64,000 nt of DNA from Ancylostoma caninum (GCA_037903475.1 JBAJFG010000297.1:1-64000), one strand, 5' to 3'; shown: positions 1 through 11,699, numbered from the stretch's first letter. Program-made: numbers and translations. Notes: generated by a model not told the origin, from the letters alone.

Positions 1-1351
1 AATCCCACCACAAATCCTAATACATCGCAGCCGTTGCCTCGCAACGCTATACACTTTCACACACTATACACTTTCACACAAACTAGATTTTGTCGGTAAT
101 GTAGGTTCCTTCTTACATGTGCAGAATTGAAACCAAACAATCCATAGAATCAAAACCAATAAAAACATACTAACAACCTCGTGTACGGCTACTAAATTCA
201 TAACTCACACTGAATCCTTAGAATGTTCCGTAGAATCCATAGAATGAAGAGTCTATAAAATGGAGAATCGATAAAACTATAATCCATGGAATGAAGATGC
301 CATAAAATGGCGAATCGATAGAAATCGATATCTATAGAATGTGAGTCAGAAACTACCTACATAAGTATCTACCCAAAATCTAGCGTGGAAGCCTATCAAG
401 CTTCCGTATTTCTGCACGAGAGTTCGTTATTGTATTGTATAAGAAACAGCTCGTATGAATCGGTACTATGAAACCCCAGCCATCCACGTCATTTTTGCTT
501 TCGACCTATACCCCATAGTGGCTGTTTTTTAGGACTTGAACTAAGGACATATACAGTAGTGCAATCGTGGGAATATTTATCCAGAAATTCATATTCAGAA
601 GATCAACAAGGAAAACAACATCAATATTGCGCCTAGGAAATGCACTGTCCTAAATCGGTAGCTGCCAGTGCTGGACGTAGGGTTTGCCTAGCCAGGGGAG
701 GGGGGTGGGGGTGGGAAAATGGGCAATTCCGCCACTCCATGGGCCAAGAAGGAATGATAACATTGCCCCGCCACGCCTGCCGGCCACCACCAGCAACTCT
801 TAGCTTCTCTTGATTTGTTAGCAGACATGAGAGGTTGAAAGATGTGAGGAGAGCAGGCCAGTGATTCTAGCTTGGCAACGGCGTCTCATGAGCGTTGGGT
901 ACATCTTACACAAGTCATAGTGAGAGTAGGACATAGTGTTTGTTAGCCAACCGTGCTCCATCATTTGGAGGAAACTGTGGGCGGGAAGAGGATCGCTGGT
1001 TAGATTTCGCACCAGCTGCGAATAGCGTAAGCGGTTGCAAAGGCCTCCCAAAAACTTTTATTGAACTTTACAGGTCAGCAACGCTTGATATTACTCAGGG
1101 TAAACGTGTAAGAATCCCCCCCCCAATTCATCCATCATTGACACAGGCGTCGAAATGTTTACCCTGGGTAATCTAAATGATGGATGCAGGCCCTGGAGTC
1201 ACTATAGTCGTAAAGCATAGCGTGCCAACTAATAACTGTAGCTATCTACGTGATAAATTAGTCATAATAAATAAATATAGGTTTCTGGGGTTGCGGTGAG
1301 CTTCCCATGGACGTCTCAGGAACTCGTTTTCTCAATATGTAATATAAATAT
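1..1351. other. gene-free AT-rich stretch
   Basis: I see no supportable coding exon here. The small overlapping ORFs at 818-1176 lie on opposite strands and look like chance. A G-rich run near 697-716 follows a sequence that loosely resembles the ends of the hAT MITE at 36.8 kb, but no second end is visible. Confidence 0.5.
234..327. repeat. 47-bp tandem duplication
   Basis: Two adjacent diverged copies begin with AATCCATAGAATGAAG at 234 and AATCCATGGAATGAAG at 281. Both continue through a TAAAATGG...GAATCGATA segment. Confidence 0.7.
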
Positions 1352-1420
1352 ATCATGACTTATAATAAAGGGCTTAGTCTGTCACGTGTGTGTGGGTGTG
1401 TGTGAAACGAAATTCCCTGA
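1352..1420 (-). repeat. dispersed repeat, copy 1
   Basis: The block runs TCATGACTTATAATAAAGGG, then a CTTAGTCTGTCACGTG motif, then a GT-rich run ending in GTGTGTGAAACGAAATT. It is the reverse complement of 19225-19292 with only a few differences. A shared complex sequence in opposite orientation about 18 kb apart indicates an interspersed repeat. Confidence 0.7.
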
Positions 1421-2689
1421 CTGGTATTATATATTGGGAACCAGAGTTAACAATTATAGTTCTGCACCGTGTGTGACCGAGGGTCCTCTCCAGCCGCTGC
1501 CTCCACCACCCCTAGTACAACCTGTGTGCAAGGACCCGGTCCAATACGCATTTGGCGCTATTGGGCCGTATGTCAAAGCAATCGACTGATTCTCTTGACA
1601 TGGTCACCATTAACGTCACAAGAATATCAGGAGCGGGAAGGATGGAACTGCTGTGTAAAGGTCCTCGTTGGCAATTGGACGAAACTGTTCGATGGAGATG
1701 TGAAGAATCAGCCGAACTCTTCGCACGTAAGGCTGATATCCATCATGCCGATGTGATAGAAAAAGTGTGAACAATAAACAAATAAATGTTTGTCATCAAA
1801 CAGAAGATGAGCAAACGGATCGGCTGGGTGCTACAGGGGTTAGAAGTTAGCAATTGAACTGGTTATCAATTTTGCAGCATCTGCTAAAAGCAATTGATTT
1901 ATTATGGAAGAAATCTGGACCTTAACAGGTCAGCAGCCTTTCGTTTTCTCCGGAGTCTGAATGAGCATCAGCTTAAAAAACTCGGTCCTGAAGAGTGCAG
2001 GAGGTTAGCTGCTTCCACAGATTCAACTTTACGATATCAGCAAACGATAGATCACTCAAATCCTTGACCATCCGACAGCCTAAAATGAAATTTCTGAGTT
2101 GGAATATGGAAATATTAAAAGCCAAAATCCCGTTGGTACTCACACTTTGGCTTGAGACGCGTCGAAGAAAACCTGGGGAGAGAAAATATGACAAAATGCC
2201 AATGTCCACGCACAACTCTGCTTTGGTGCGTTCAGGGTCAAGCATGACGATGATAGAAAGTCTACCCCTCTCGGCCGCAAAAATATGCCCCCCCCCCAAC
2301 CCCTTCCCCCTTCCGTACACAAATTTCAAATGTGATGAGAAATGAGGACGAAAATGCAGACACTATCCGACTTCAAATTCAAGCGTTATAGCAGCAGTAG
2401 GAGTAGCCACCGCGTACACCGTCAAGGATTCGATACCCTCTTTAGCAAGAATTTTTGCAAGAAGTTGAAGTGTATGCAGCTGGCGAATATCGCTCTGAAA
2501 ACATGAGTTCACACTTGCTCAAGCGATTTGCTTCAAATTTGTCATGAAGGATATCGATATAGGTCATCTACATCGTCAAGGGTTCGATCTCGATCCACTC
2601 CAAGGCTAAAATTTTTGCACCACCTAAAATACCGCACGCTTTTGGTGGACTCGAGATAATCGAACGTAGTGCACTAAACGACACTTTGT
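1421..2689. other. gene-free stretch with poly-C tract
   Basis: No exon is supportable. The opposed ORFs at 1973-2345 overlap on both strands. A poly-C tract lies at 2287-2298. A phrase CGTCAAGGATTCGAT near 2420 recurs as CGTCAAGGGTTCGAT near 2573, suggesting an old local duplication of about 154 bases. Confidence 0.45.
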
Positions 2690-3560
2690 CGGCTTGCTGG
2701 AATGGGTAGGACTGGCAGTACGAACGTGCAAAAAGGTCCACCTAAAATTTTGGCTCATTCAGAGGTATGGTTGTAGTTGGACACCCATAGCGGAAGATCT
2801 AGCCCGTTGTGTTACCGATTTTCCCCTAGTTTTGAATAGTGGAAGGTTTGCGCTTTCAGGTTGCAAAGCTTTTTTTTCACAGCTGCCTCGCTGCCTCCAC
2901 CAAGATTTAACTGCGTCGATAAAAACATGTAAAAAAGGGGCATTTTTATCGACAAAACTCCACCTTTGTAATTCTCGTGCTGAATATTTTTTTTAAATAT
3001 GAAGATCTGAGCTCGGGGGTAGCGCACAGTTGGATGGGATCCGCAGAATGACTTTTTATCGGCTCGCAGGACTTGGCAGGATTGGCAGTACGAACGTGCA
3101 AAAATTTTTGGCTAAAATTTTGGCTTTCTCGGAGGCATGGTTGTAGTTGGACATGGATAGCAGGGGATCCAGCTGGTTGATGTGTCGGTTTTTTCTCAGT
3201 CTTAACTAGTAATTGCGCTCTCAGCAGTGCTCTCAAGCAGTCTCAGTTCACTTTTCCGCAGTCGTCATCCTTCCTGCTTCGGTCTACTCGATGAAAACAA
3301 GTAAAAAAGGCCATTTTCATTGATTAAACATCACTTCCGTCATTCCTTTGTTGAATCGTTTCTACTGATGCTGGGAAGCTGAAACGTGAAGGCAAAGCAC
3401 AGCTGGGTAGCCTCCATAATTAGACTTCTTCTGGCTTCCAATGGCAAGCAGGACTGGCAATACTTATTAACAAAAATGACTGTCCGAAATCCACCCTCAT
3501 TCCGATGCATGGCTACACTACTACTGAAAGAAGTACACGAATTCTCCACGACAACGACGT
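2690..3560. repeat. 370-bp tandem repeat, three copies
   Basis: GGCAGTACGAACGTGC occurs at 2714 and 3084, and a decayed form starts at 3456, so the period is 370-372 bases. Copies 1 and 2 share many phrases, including AAAATTTTGGCT and ATGGTTGTAGTTGGACA. Each has a hairpin: in copy 1 an 11-bp perfect stem (2915-2925 with 2943-2953), and in copy 2 a 10-bp stem (3288-3297 with 3314-3323). I see no coding function. Confidence 0.8.
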
Positions 3561-5021
3561 TCCCCCTTCTACGACCCCCCCCCCTCTCACTCCTTCTTCC
3601 TTCGTCCACCATAGGACCCCCGCTGATAATATGTCAACAGACGCTTGACCCTGGGTGCATCATTATAGTGAGTGCGGAAGTTCTGGGATTTTGCTAGGAA
3701 TTTCTCTCTATACGTTCCTTCTTAAGACCTTGAGATGTAGTCCCGTTATCCTTCATCACTAGGCATAGTTTTGACAGAGCTTGACTAGTCGCTGATGATG
3801 TTCTCCTTGGGACAGATACATTGATTCTGATCCGAGTAATGGCACATCGAGAAATCGAGGAATCAGAGGTAATTGCGTAGAACTTCTGTGCACACCTAAT
3901 AGCTAAAGTGCATAATTTTTGGGATTTTTCTGTTGTTCATTTCAAAATACGGTTTTTTCTGGAAGAGATATCAAACACAGAGATTAGCACCTCATGTGAC
4001 TAACTGTAACATCATTTGCCACTCAATGCTTCAATAGTTTAGTTTGAAATAGATGATATGCAAATCCACTCTGGATTAATAGGCGATAAGTGGGATAATG
4101 TAGAACTGGAAACCGCTTGTAAATGTTGGTAGAATCTGTGTTTACAAGCTTCAATGAGCCTGAATATAAAACCCATGGGGATCTTACCACCTCAAATTAG
4201 TATATCATATCATCTACATGTAGATGTCCTATTCTTCATCGCTTTTCTTAATTTCCCCATTTTAAGTTTAATTGGTGTTTCTTAGTGGACCCTATCACCG
4301 CTACAATCATTGACACAATCGGTAAAGCATTGTTTCCAGAAGCGCTGATTAATTCGGAGATGCGCTCTTTTAGGCGCAACCAAGTCTTCGTTTGTCCCAT
4401 CTTACTCTATATAAAGCGCAGACCCCCCCATCGCCACGCGAGGGATGACAGGTCACGCTGTCATTGATCCACCCGCTTCGCCCCACCTCCTTTGCCCGCC
4501 GCCACGGGCTCAATTGCGAAAATTGACACGCCCAATGACACGCCCATGTATATGTATGTGTACAACATGGAAATCGTCAACTAGGACATCTAATTTGCAA
4601 CGAAAACGGAATATCTTGGATCTTTAAAGCAGAATGGGAGAACCACTGATGAAGCGAGTGTGATTTCGCAATCAGAGCCGTGAATCATCCAAATACAGCA
4701 GAGTTGTACGGAAATTTTCGCTGCACTCATTGTAAAGCATTAATTAGTAATAGCAATTAGAAATTAACGGTCAGGGGAACAAATGGTGCACTCCATGAGC
4801 TTAATATTGTGAGGAATAGAACGTTTACGCAGTTTATTCCTGTTAAAAGCTAATTGTGCCCGAACCATAACAATTTCGACTTTCAGCGCTATCCCAAATG
4901 AAAACGACTTGACCACGTGAAGACCTGTGTTGCTACTCATATAAAGGACCATGTAGAAGCTCTTTATATTGAACATAATAAGAGTTAACCTCCAAACCGT
5001 TTAGGAGCTACGCAGCTTCGC
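3561..5021. other. gene-free stretch
   Basis: No splice-consistent coding sequence was found. A C-rich run lies at 3577-3586. The short overlapping ORFs at 4285-4627 have no recognisable domain. Confidence 0.45.
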
Positions 5022-5086
5022 AGAAAATCACTGTCATTCGCGAAGCGCGGCGAAGCTGCGCTTCGTGTGGATGACAGTGATTTTCT
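5022..5086. repeat. perfect cruciform-type hairpin bordering the satellite
   Basis: The outer arms 5022-5037 and 5071-5086 are exact 16-base reverse complements. Inside them an 8-bp inner stem, CGAAGCGC with GCGCTTCG (5041-5048 with 5058-5065), forms a second helix. It abuts the hairpin satellite that follows. Confidence 0.85.
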
Positions 5087-5995
5087 CGAGTTTACCTAGC
5101 CCGGAGGTAACGTGGCACACGGGTCCGAGTCAGAGCGCCGCGAAGCGGCGCCTGTGGCTGCGGGGTAGTTTTTTTTTCAGAGTTACCTTCGCCCGGAGGT
5201 AACGTGGCACACGGGTCCGAGTCAGAGCGCCGCGAAGCGGCGCTCTGGCTCGGGGTAGTTTTTTTTTTTTCAGAGTTTACCTAGCCCGGAGGTAACGTGG
5301 CACATGGGTCCGAGTCGAGCGCCGCGAAGCGGCGCTCTCGCTGCGGGTAGTTTTTTTTTTCGGAGTTTACCTAGCCCGGAGGTAACGTGGCACACGGGTC
5401 CGAGTCAGAGCGCCGCGAAGCGGCGCTCTGGCTCAGATCCTTTTTTTTTCAGAGTTTACCTAGCCCGGAGGTAACGTGGCACACGGGTCCGAGTCAGAGC
5501 GCCGCGAAGCGGCGCTCTGGCTCGGGGTAGTTTTTTTTTTTTTAGAGTTTACCTAGCCCGGAGGTAACGTGGCACACGGGTCCGAGTCAGAGCGCCGCGA
5601 AGCGGCGCTCTGGCTCGGGGTACTTTTTTTTCAGAGTTTACCTAGCCCGGAGGTAACGTGGCACACGGGTCCGAGTCAGAGCGCCGCGAAGCGGCGCTCT
5701 GGCTCGGGGTACTTTTTTTTCAGAGTTTACCTAGCCCGGAGGTAACGTGGCACACGGGTCCGAGTCAGAGCGCCGCGAAGCGGCGCTCTGGCTCGGGGTA
5801 CTTTTTTTTCAGAGTTTACCTAGCCCGGACGCTCTGGCTCGGGGTAGTTTTTTTTTCAGAGTTTACCTAGCCCGGAGGTAACGTGGCACACGGGTCCGAG
5901 ACAGAGCGCCGCGAAGCGGCGCTCTGGCTCGGGGTAGTTTTTTTTTCAGAGTTTACCTAGCCCGGAGGTAACGTGGCACACGGGTCCGAGTCGAG
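5087..5995. repeat. roughly 90-bp GC-rich hairpin satellite, about 10 copies
   Basis: The unit contains AGTTTACCTAGCCCGGAGG, then TAACGTGGCACACGGGTCCG, then a palindrome, then CTCGGGGTA and a T-run of 8-12. The palindrome is CAGAGCGCCGC-GAA-GCGGCGCTCTG, an 11-bp stem with a 3-base loop. Unit starts, marked by GAGGTAACGTGGCAC, fall near 5104, 5198, 5289, 5380, 5467, 5559, 5648, 5739, 5874 and 5964; a truncated unit sits near 5820. T-run length accounts for most period variation. ORFs across it are repeat artefacts. Confidence 0.95.
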
Positions 5996-6000
5996 ATATA

Positions 6001-6262
6001 GCCGTAGCTATTTCGTATAGCTAGTTGTAAGCAGATGACCTGGCTATACCGACCAGTGTAACGCCGCTAGCCTGAGCACCGTATATAAGAGCTCAGTGCC
6101 AGCTGTCTAGGCAGTCGTCTGCTCCGGACAGCCACACGACCCGGCTGCACCCAATCCCCCCTCTTTCCCCCTTTCCTATGTAACTTATATAATGTAATAA
6201 ATATCATAAGCCTTGTTCTATTCACACATGAACTCCCCTCGAACTTCAGGTAAGACATGATC
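6001..6262 (+). mobile_element. LTR-like promoter and poly(A) block
   Basis: GTATATAAGA (TATA-like) near 6081 is followed about 110 bases later by AATAAA within TAATGTAATAAATATCATAA near 6197. This compact arrangement resembles an LTR. I could not define clean termini or a target duplication, and no matching second LTR or polyprotein was found. A simple host promoter with a nearby poly(A) signal is the alternative. Confidence 0.3.
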
Positions 6263-6281
6263 ACTCTTATCCTGACACATC

Positions 6282-6711
6282 TCTGCCGTTTTACTTGGAG
6301 AATGCTCCTGCCGTATCACGTGTTCAGATCCCGCCGCGACCCTGTGGCGACGATATCCGTCTGTCTCCGAGGACAGTATTTTACACGACACGTATATACG
6401 TGAACAATTTACGGAAGTGCGGTGGATGCCTCACCTATGATTAAACCATGATGCTACCTTAGTCCAGTTGTTCATGGAGGTTACTTAGGTCTTTTTCTGC
6501 CGTTTTACTTGGAGAATGCTCCTACCGTACCACGTGTTCAGATCCCGCCGCGACCCTGTGGCGACGATATCCGTCTGTCTCCGAGGGCAGTATTTTACAC
6601 GACATCTTGAATACGTGAACAATTTACGGAAGTGCGGTGGATGCCTCACCTATGATTAAACCATGATGCTACCTTAGTCCAGTTGTTCATGGTTGGTTAC
6701 TTAGGTCTTTT
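6282..6711. repeat. 214-bp tandem duplication
   Basis: Copy 1 starts at 6282 and copy 2 at 6496, both with TCTGCCGTTTTACTTGGAGA. Both run through CCGCCGCGACCCTGTGGCGA and ATGCCTCACCTATGATTAAA to a shared GTTACTTAGGTCTTTT end. Differences are only a few substitutions and small indels, so the duplication is fairly young. Confidence 0.9.
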
Positions 6712-8119
6712 CTCGAAGGCCGCTCCCACGAAAGCGCTGCATATCGTGGCATTTTCGGTTTTATTTTGCTAATGGCGCATGCTCCGCCCACTATCGATCG
6801 ATCCGACCCTTCCATTTTCATCGCCACTGACATCATGCACACTACTAGGATTATCATCGACTCTCGATGATCGCGGAGGCGTGGTCTGTGCATAATTACC
6901 TTGGCTCACCACTCGTCTACTCAACATCCACGGTGTGTGGTTGTTTGCGGCAATAAAGGCTTGGTACTCTCTCTGTGTCCTGTATTCAATACCACTGAAC
7001 CACCCAAAGGGTCTGTCCAAAAGGGGATACAGCCCTTGGTCTCTACCACCCACGTAACAAGGATAGTTGTTTCCAGCAATGTTGCGCCTTCTCGGCAGCA
7101 GTTATATAGCGTTGCTGGTGTGGGCTGCGGTCACTGCGTTGACGGACCAGGCAGCAGTTTAAAAAAAGTCAAAAAATGACATGAATCCAAAGCTGCCGTT
7201 TCATGGACCGTCGAAAGACAATACCAGGCTGAGGCGAAAAGTGTGGTTGCCAGCTCATATAGCCCCTCGTCAGCCCTTCTACAGGTGTATTCTCCAGTGC
7301 AGCAATGCAAATCTTGAGAATTCAGCTGTTAAAAACTATAGAGAGCGGACAGACGGCTTCCGGTGGTCTTGTGTATTTTGATGCAGCAAGATGTTTTGTA
7401 ATACGTGACAAGACCCCGCTTCCATAGCTACTCTGCTTGAGACACTATGACGCTCTCATTATGGTCCCATGTTATGTGACCTAATATAAGGTGTGATCTA
7501 AAGGGCACTTTTTCCACGATCACGATCTTTTCCACGATCACGACCACGATCGATGAAATCCTCTCCAAGTTGCGAGAAGTTTGATATATAGTCGACAAAA
7601 GTTACTCTAACCCTATGGAGCGAGAGCCCTCTAGGCTCAACAATTCCGTGGTTACAAAGCGCTATTTCAGGAAAATATCGAAAATTTCAAAGTTTGATAA
7701 ATGAAGCAAAAGGAGTGAAACTTCGTTCAACTGCGCTAAAAACACCATTACAATAACATTTCATTAACATTCGCGGCAAAGGCTTTAATTTTGCACCTAA
7801 TGACCTAGTTTCCAATGAAATTCTGGATGCTAATGCCCTGAGGGCATAAGTTTGCACACATCCGGAAACGAGCACAGCACCATCTTATAGGTCTCGACAC
7901 GCTGATTTCAAAAATATATAGATGTTAGTGGATAGCTCAGCTCTGAACCGAGTTATATCAAAAAGACGCAAAAGACGCGCCTTTGCGTCTTTTTCGTCTT
8001 TTTTCCAAAGATTACCGACGGTATTGTATAAGTATATGTACTGTGCTAGTGGTGGAATAGGTGAATGCATGCTGTATATCGGATTGAAAAAAAGTGGTGG
8101 AAGTTATGCATTGACATCC
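6712..8119. other. no identified gene; possible decayed minus-strand ORF
   Basis: A minus-strand frame is open for 94 codons at 6769-7053. It contains LYPLLDRPFGWFSGIEYRTQ and has no family I recognise. Because it lies next to the LTR-like block it could be a retroelement remnant, which is inference only. Simple CACGATC repeats lie near 7515-7552. A 13-bp stem at about 7960-7994 pairs AAAAAGACGCAAA with TTTGCGTCTTTTT. Confidence 0.35.
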
Positions 8120-8262
8120 GAGCGAATACTCGAGTAATTCGAAATTCCCATATTTCAAAATTTTTAAAAAATGCGGAAATTCGGTTATTCGAATATCCGA
8201 GACATTCAAAAAGTTTAAATACTCGATTATTCAAACATTCGAAGATTAATTATTCAAAGGCG
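8120..8262. repeat. ATTCGAAT-rich short-motif array
   Basis: Repeated ATTCGAA, TATTCGAAT and TTCAAA motifs are spaced roughly 10-20 bases apart. The same motif style marks both ends of the hAT-type element at 30.7-32.1 kb and recurs in arrays at 59.1-59.5 and 61.1-61.2 kb. No termini or target duplication could be fixed here. Confidence 0.55.
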
Positions 8263-9591
8263 TGGCTTCGTTAAAAGTTAAGTAGTAGGTAGCATAGTAC
8301 ACGTAGTTAGTCAAACGTCGGTCAGTCACTTTCTGCTTGAGGTGAAACAGATATACTAATGAGAAGAAGGGCGAATTCAACTCAATGAATACGCTTTGAT
8401 TCATCAGCAAAGTCGAGTTGGCTTGAGCACAAATGTCGATTTGATACCCATTTGCAGAATCACAGTAATAAACACTAAAATGATAGGACACGTGTTATAT
8501 GTGCAACGTCTTATATGTGCATAAACCCATCTACCACGAAATTCCATAGGTGGAATACTCGCAAAAAACCATAGCTGGCTAGAAATTGAATGCTCTCATT
8601 GGTTTCAGTCGTTCAAGCAGTCAAGTGAGGTAAGTTGAATTTCAGGTTCAACTCGAAAGCTTATTTACTTATTTACTTATCCAATACACCGGAATGGTGC
8701 GCCATAATTGCTGGCAACATCACAAGTATACAGTGAAGGATGATGGATCTTGGAAAAAAAAGTATGGCAAAAGGCACCTTGGCTTCACTATCCACAAAGT
8801 AGTGCTCACCCAGATATTAACACTTACTCGAGTAACATTGCACGGATCACCATTAGTAGAATAAGATGTATATGCTTACAATGACAGAGAATTGAGCCCA
8901 GGAAGAATAGGTAGCCAGATATACTCGTACCAGCCAGCCACGTACCATCCAGCAATTCGCTTTCAGAGCGTGCTGGAGCTTCGGAACACAGGTATACTGG
9001 CTGAAATACCCTGCGGAACCAACATGCCGAGTAGCCAGCTAACCTTGTAATAGGGCAGCCTAAATTTAAGAAAGCTGAAGGGCAATGGTGAGAGCAAAGT
9101 TGAGAAGAAACTGGAGGGTGACTGGTTCAGCGGGTAGTCAGGCCAGAAGTGCACGAGGAAGGTGCATATGAGAGACAACAAGAATGAAAAGGCATTAATA
9201 ACATAAATAAACATAGAATAAAACGGGATAGTTGAAGACAGAGCAAATTGAGCAGTGTAGCTAAAAAAAGAAAAACAGAAACAAGGAAGCTCATAAGTAA
9301 TATATAGTTTGACGGTGTAAATGAGAGGCCCTCAATTGGAGACGCGATAAAGTTGACGTAGGCGAATCTGAAAAGACGCAGCCGGTACGAGGTACTATTG
9401 TGTAAAGAAAAGAAAGAACTGTGTGGATCCTAGCGTGGAACGTCCAAGAGAACTATCTTCATACGGTGAGTAACGGATGGAACCACTAAAATCCATAAAA
9501 CATTAATGCTATGTCGGAGTACTAGCAAGCAAATATGAAATGTCTATCTGTGTCAATTTAGCTCTGAAAGTGCGGCAGTTCTTGGCCTGGA

Positions 9592-10993
9592 TTACATCCT
9601 GAGCAAGAGCTGCAACCATCGTGCATACCTATAAAAAATGTTGTTGAACATAATGGAAGGTTTTCTGCGCTGTATCTTGGCGTAGTGTAAGTTGAATCCT
9701 CCTGACCTCTCGCTAGAAGGCATGAAGACCCAATCCTTACTGGCCTTCAAACTAGTTTCTCTTTTAAGAACTTGGAAACAGAAGGCGAGGTCGGAAATTG
9801 CACGACGGTGTGCTAAAGGTTTCATACTTAGTCTGTTGAGGCGTTCAGTGTTACTAGGCAAGGTATCACGAGGGGAAAGCCATTTGAATAAGAGACGTGT
9901 AAAGGTCTTTTGTACCTTTTCTAATTTTCTAACCTCCTTCTTCCGAGTAGGATTCCAAACTTGAGAGCTGTACTCAAGATGAGGTAGAACGAAGGACTTA
10001 TAAAGGCGAGTAAGAAGTCGGGGGTCGCGGGATTTAATACTACGCAAAAGCAAAAACAAGGATAAATATGCCTTTGTTACGACGTGATCGATATGTTTGG
10101 AGAATTTGAGGTTGTGCTTGTAATTGAGGTGGAAGTTTAGGTACAGCAGCTTCAGAAGATTTAAATGGAACGAACTTGCTCAAAGCCGAGTAAAGAGTTC
10201 TACAGAATCTAAGGTATACCTCTAAACATGAGGTATAGCCATCAAACAAGGAAATCCAATCAATGCTAGCCAGGAAGTGATCCAGAGCGGAATAGTCAAT
10301 GGCTAAGATGTCAGGAACAGGCAACAATAAGGATGAGTAATTTTCACTAATCTGAAAGGAAACAGTGCTATGATCCGATGAACCCAAAGGAGGAAGTATG
10401 GTCATGTCGGAAATCGTGGCAGAGGTAGAAAGTACAATTTCAAGAATGTTGTTACCATGAGTAGGTTTGCTAACATATTGAGTTAACCCACTACTGGTGA
10501 AAAATTCCAGGAACAAGTCAGAACTAGGATTCACTGCCTTTTTGCTTACGCAGTCAATTTGTAATCAAAATCTCCTAAAATAAGTTTTGGCGTTCATGGA
10601 GGCAAGATAAGTCAAACACTCGATTACACACTCGTCATTGCGCTTGCTAGAGCTTGGAGGGCGATACACGACAGTGAACTCTACATGTGATGCTTTGTTA
10701 GAATGTAAGATCTTTATCGTCAGGATATCTGTAACCATACTCGTTACATTTTCGGTTACCGTTGAATTTAATAAACCTTTCACAAGGCAACAGACACCTC
10801 CTCTTTTTCATTGTTTCCTATCAGATCGAAAAACCGAGTATGGCAAATTATTAACTATTTCCGAATCCAGAATTTTTGGAGATAACCATGTTTCGGTAAC
10901 AAAGACTAAATCGGGTTTATATTGACATAAAAAAGTGTGGAAGAGGTGCAACTTATTGACAAGACTTCGTGCGTTCAGCAAACAAATTTTCAA
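9592..10993 (-). pseudogene. LINE ORF2 (endonuclease/RT), frameshifted and RT-deleted
   Basis: On the minus strand, 10808-10993 encodes the endonuclease N-terminus with LNARSLVNKL and DLVFVTETWL. 10565-10783 continues with VVYRPPSSSKRND. 10160-10534 carries the C-terminal endonuclease motif PPLGSSDHSTVSF. These blocks lie in different frames or are separated by stops. After the deletion junction near 10150, the post-RT region runs to 9592 with RLYKSFVLPHLEYSSQVWNP, the classic segment downstream of the palm domain in CR1/jockey-type LINEs. The YxDD catalytic motif, fingers and palm are absent, so roughly 400-500 codons appear to be lost. I put the deletion after insertion because both flanks keep good similarity to LINE protein. 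Confidence 0.85.
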
Positions 10994-11021
10994 ATCGTAT
11001 TGCTAGAAGGACCATGCCGGA

Positions 11022-11699
11022 TTACGCGTTTCCCGAGCGACTTTGAGGAAGCTCTGAAGCGCGGGTTAGTTCACTGCGGTACACCACCCATTCGCGACGA
11101 GCCTTCCCTCCATTAAGCTCACGTGCCTTCTGTCGCAGCTCAAACTCTCGTTTCCTTTCCTCAGCAGTCATGCTCCTCCGAATATAGACTTCGGGGAAGC
11201 CTGCACTGCGAAAGAGACGAGAGTTGGCTAAGGCCGTTCGCCAATAGAACTTAGACTGCAGTACAACCTTTACTAGGCGTGGACGGGCTGAGTCGGGTCT
11301 ACCCATGCGATAAAGTTCGACGGGACGACACTCGATCTTCAGCGCCTCCAACACATCACTCACCTGGTGGTCCAAATGCGTTCGGCGATCTTGGAACCGA
11401 ATTGCGCCATCCGCCTCAGGAAGCCCACTGATAACAATGCTGCGGGAACGCTTCTCTGCTTCCAGACCCTCTATAGAAATCTTAGGGATTTTTTCGCTTA
11501 AGATAGAGTGCATACGTTCAATGTTAGGATCGCTGTTCATATCTATTATAGTGCGTGATAGTGTTCCGACCGACATCTCTCTAAGGTCGGCATCAGAAGT
11601 CTGACTGCTTGCATCTGTAGTAGCGGTAGTGGTAGGCACAGGCTGTGATGCTGTAGGCGTCTGTCTTCTTTTGGTACTGCGCGCGGTTCTGGATGACAT
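11022..11699 (-). CDS. LINE ORF1 nucleic-acid-binding-type protein
   Basis: An open frame of 225 residues begins at an ATG on the minus strand. The first ~45 residues are rich in S, T, R and Q and look disordered. Residues ~60-80 may be helical. An RRM-like stretch begins at SRSIVISGLPEADG and continues to RMGRPDSARPRLVKVVLQS. A basic C-terminal part follows (YIRRSMTAEERKREFELRQK). The IVISGLPE and RLVKVVL pattern is typical of ORF1 proteins of CR1-like and related LINEs, which coat the element RNA. It sits just upstream of the endonuclease fragments of the same element. No stop or frameshift is seen, unlike ORF2. Loss of the RT means any activity would have to act in trans. Similar ORF1 motifs occur in the LINEs at 17.6 and 21.0 kb. 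Confidence 0.75.
   Translation of the reverse strand: MSSRTARSTKRRQTPTASQPVPTTTATTDASSQTSDADLREMSVGTLSRTIIDMNSDPNIERMHSILSEKIPKISIEGLEAEKRSRSIVISGLPEADGAIRFQDRRTHLDHQVSDVLEALKIECRPVELYRMGRPDSARPRLVKVVLQSKFYWRTALANSRLFRSAGFPEVYIRRSMTAEERKREFELRQKARELNGGKARREWVVYRSELTRASELPQSRSGNA

Noticed and set aside
7960..7994. hairpin followed by T-run resembling an intrinsic terminator
   Set aside because: The window is eukaryotic and no transcription unit ends there; treated as a chance or repeat-derived hairpin.
9692..9964. 90-codon plus-strand ORF
   Set aside because: It is antisense to the LINE ORF2 C-terminus.
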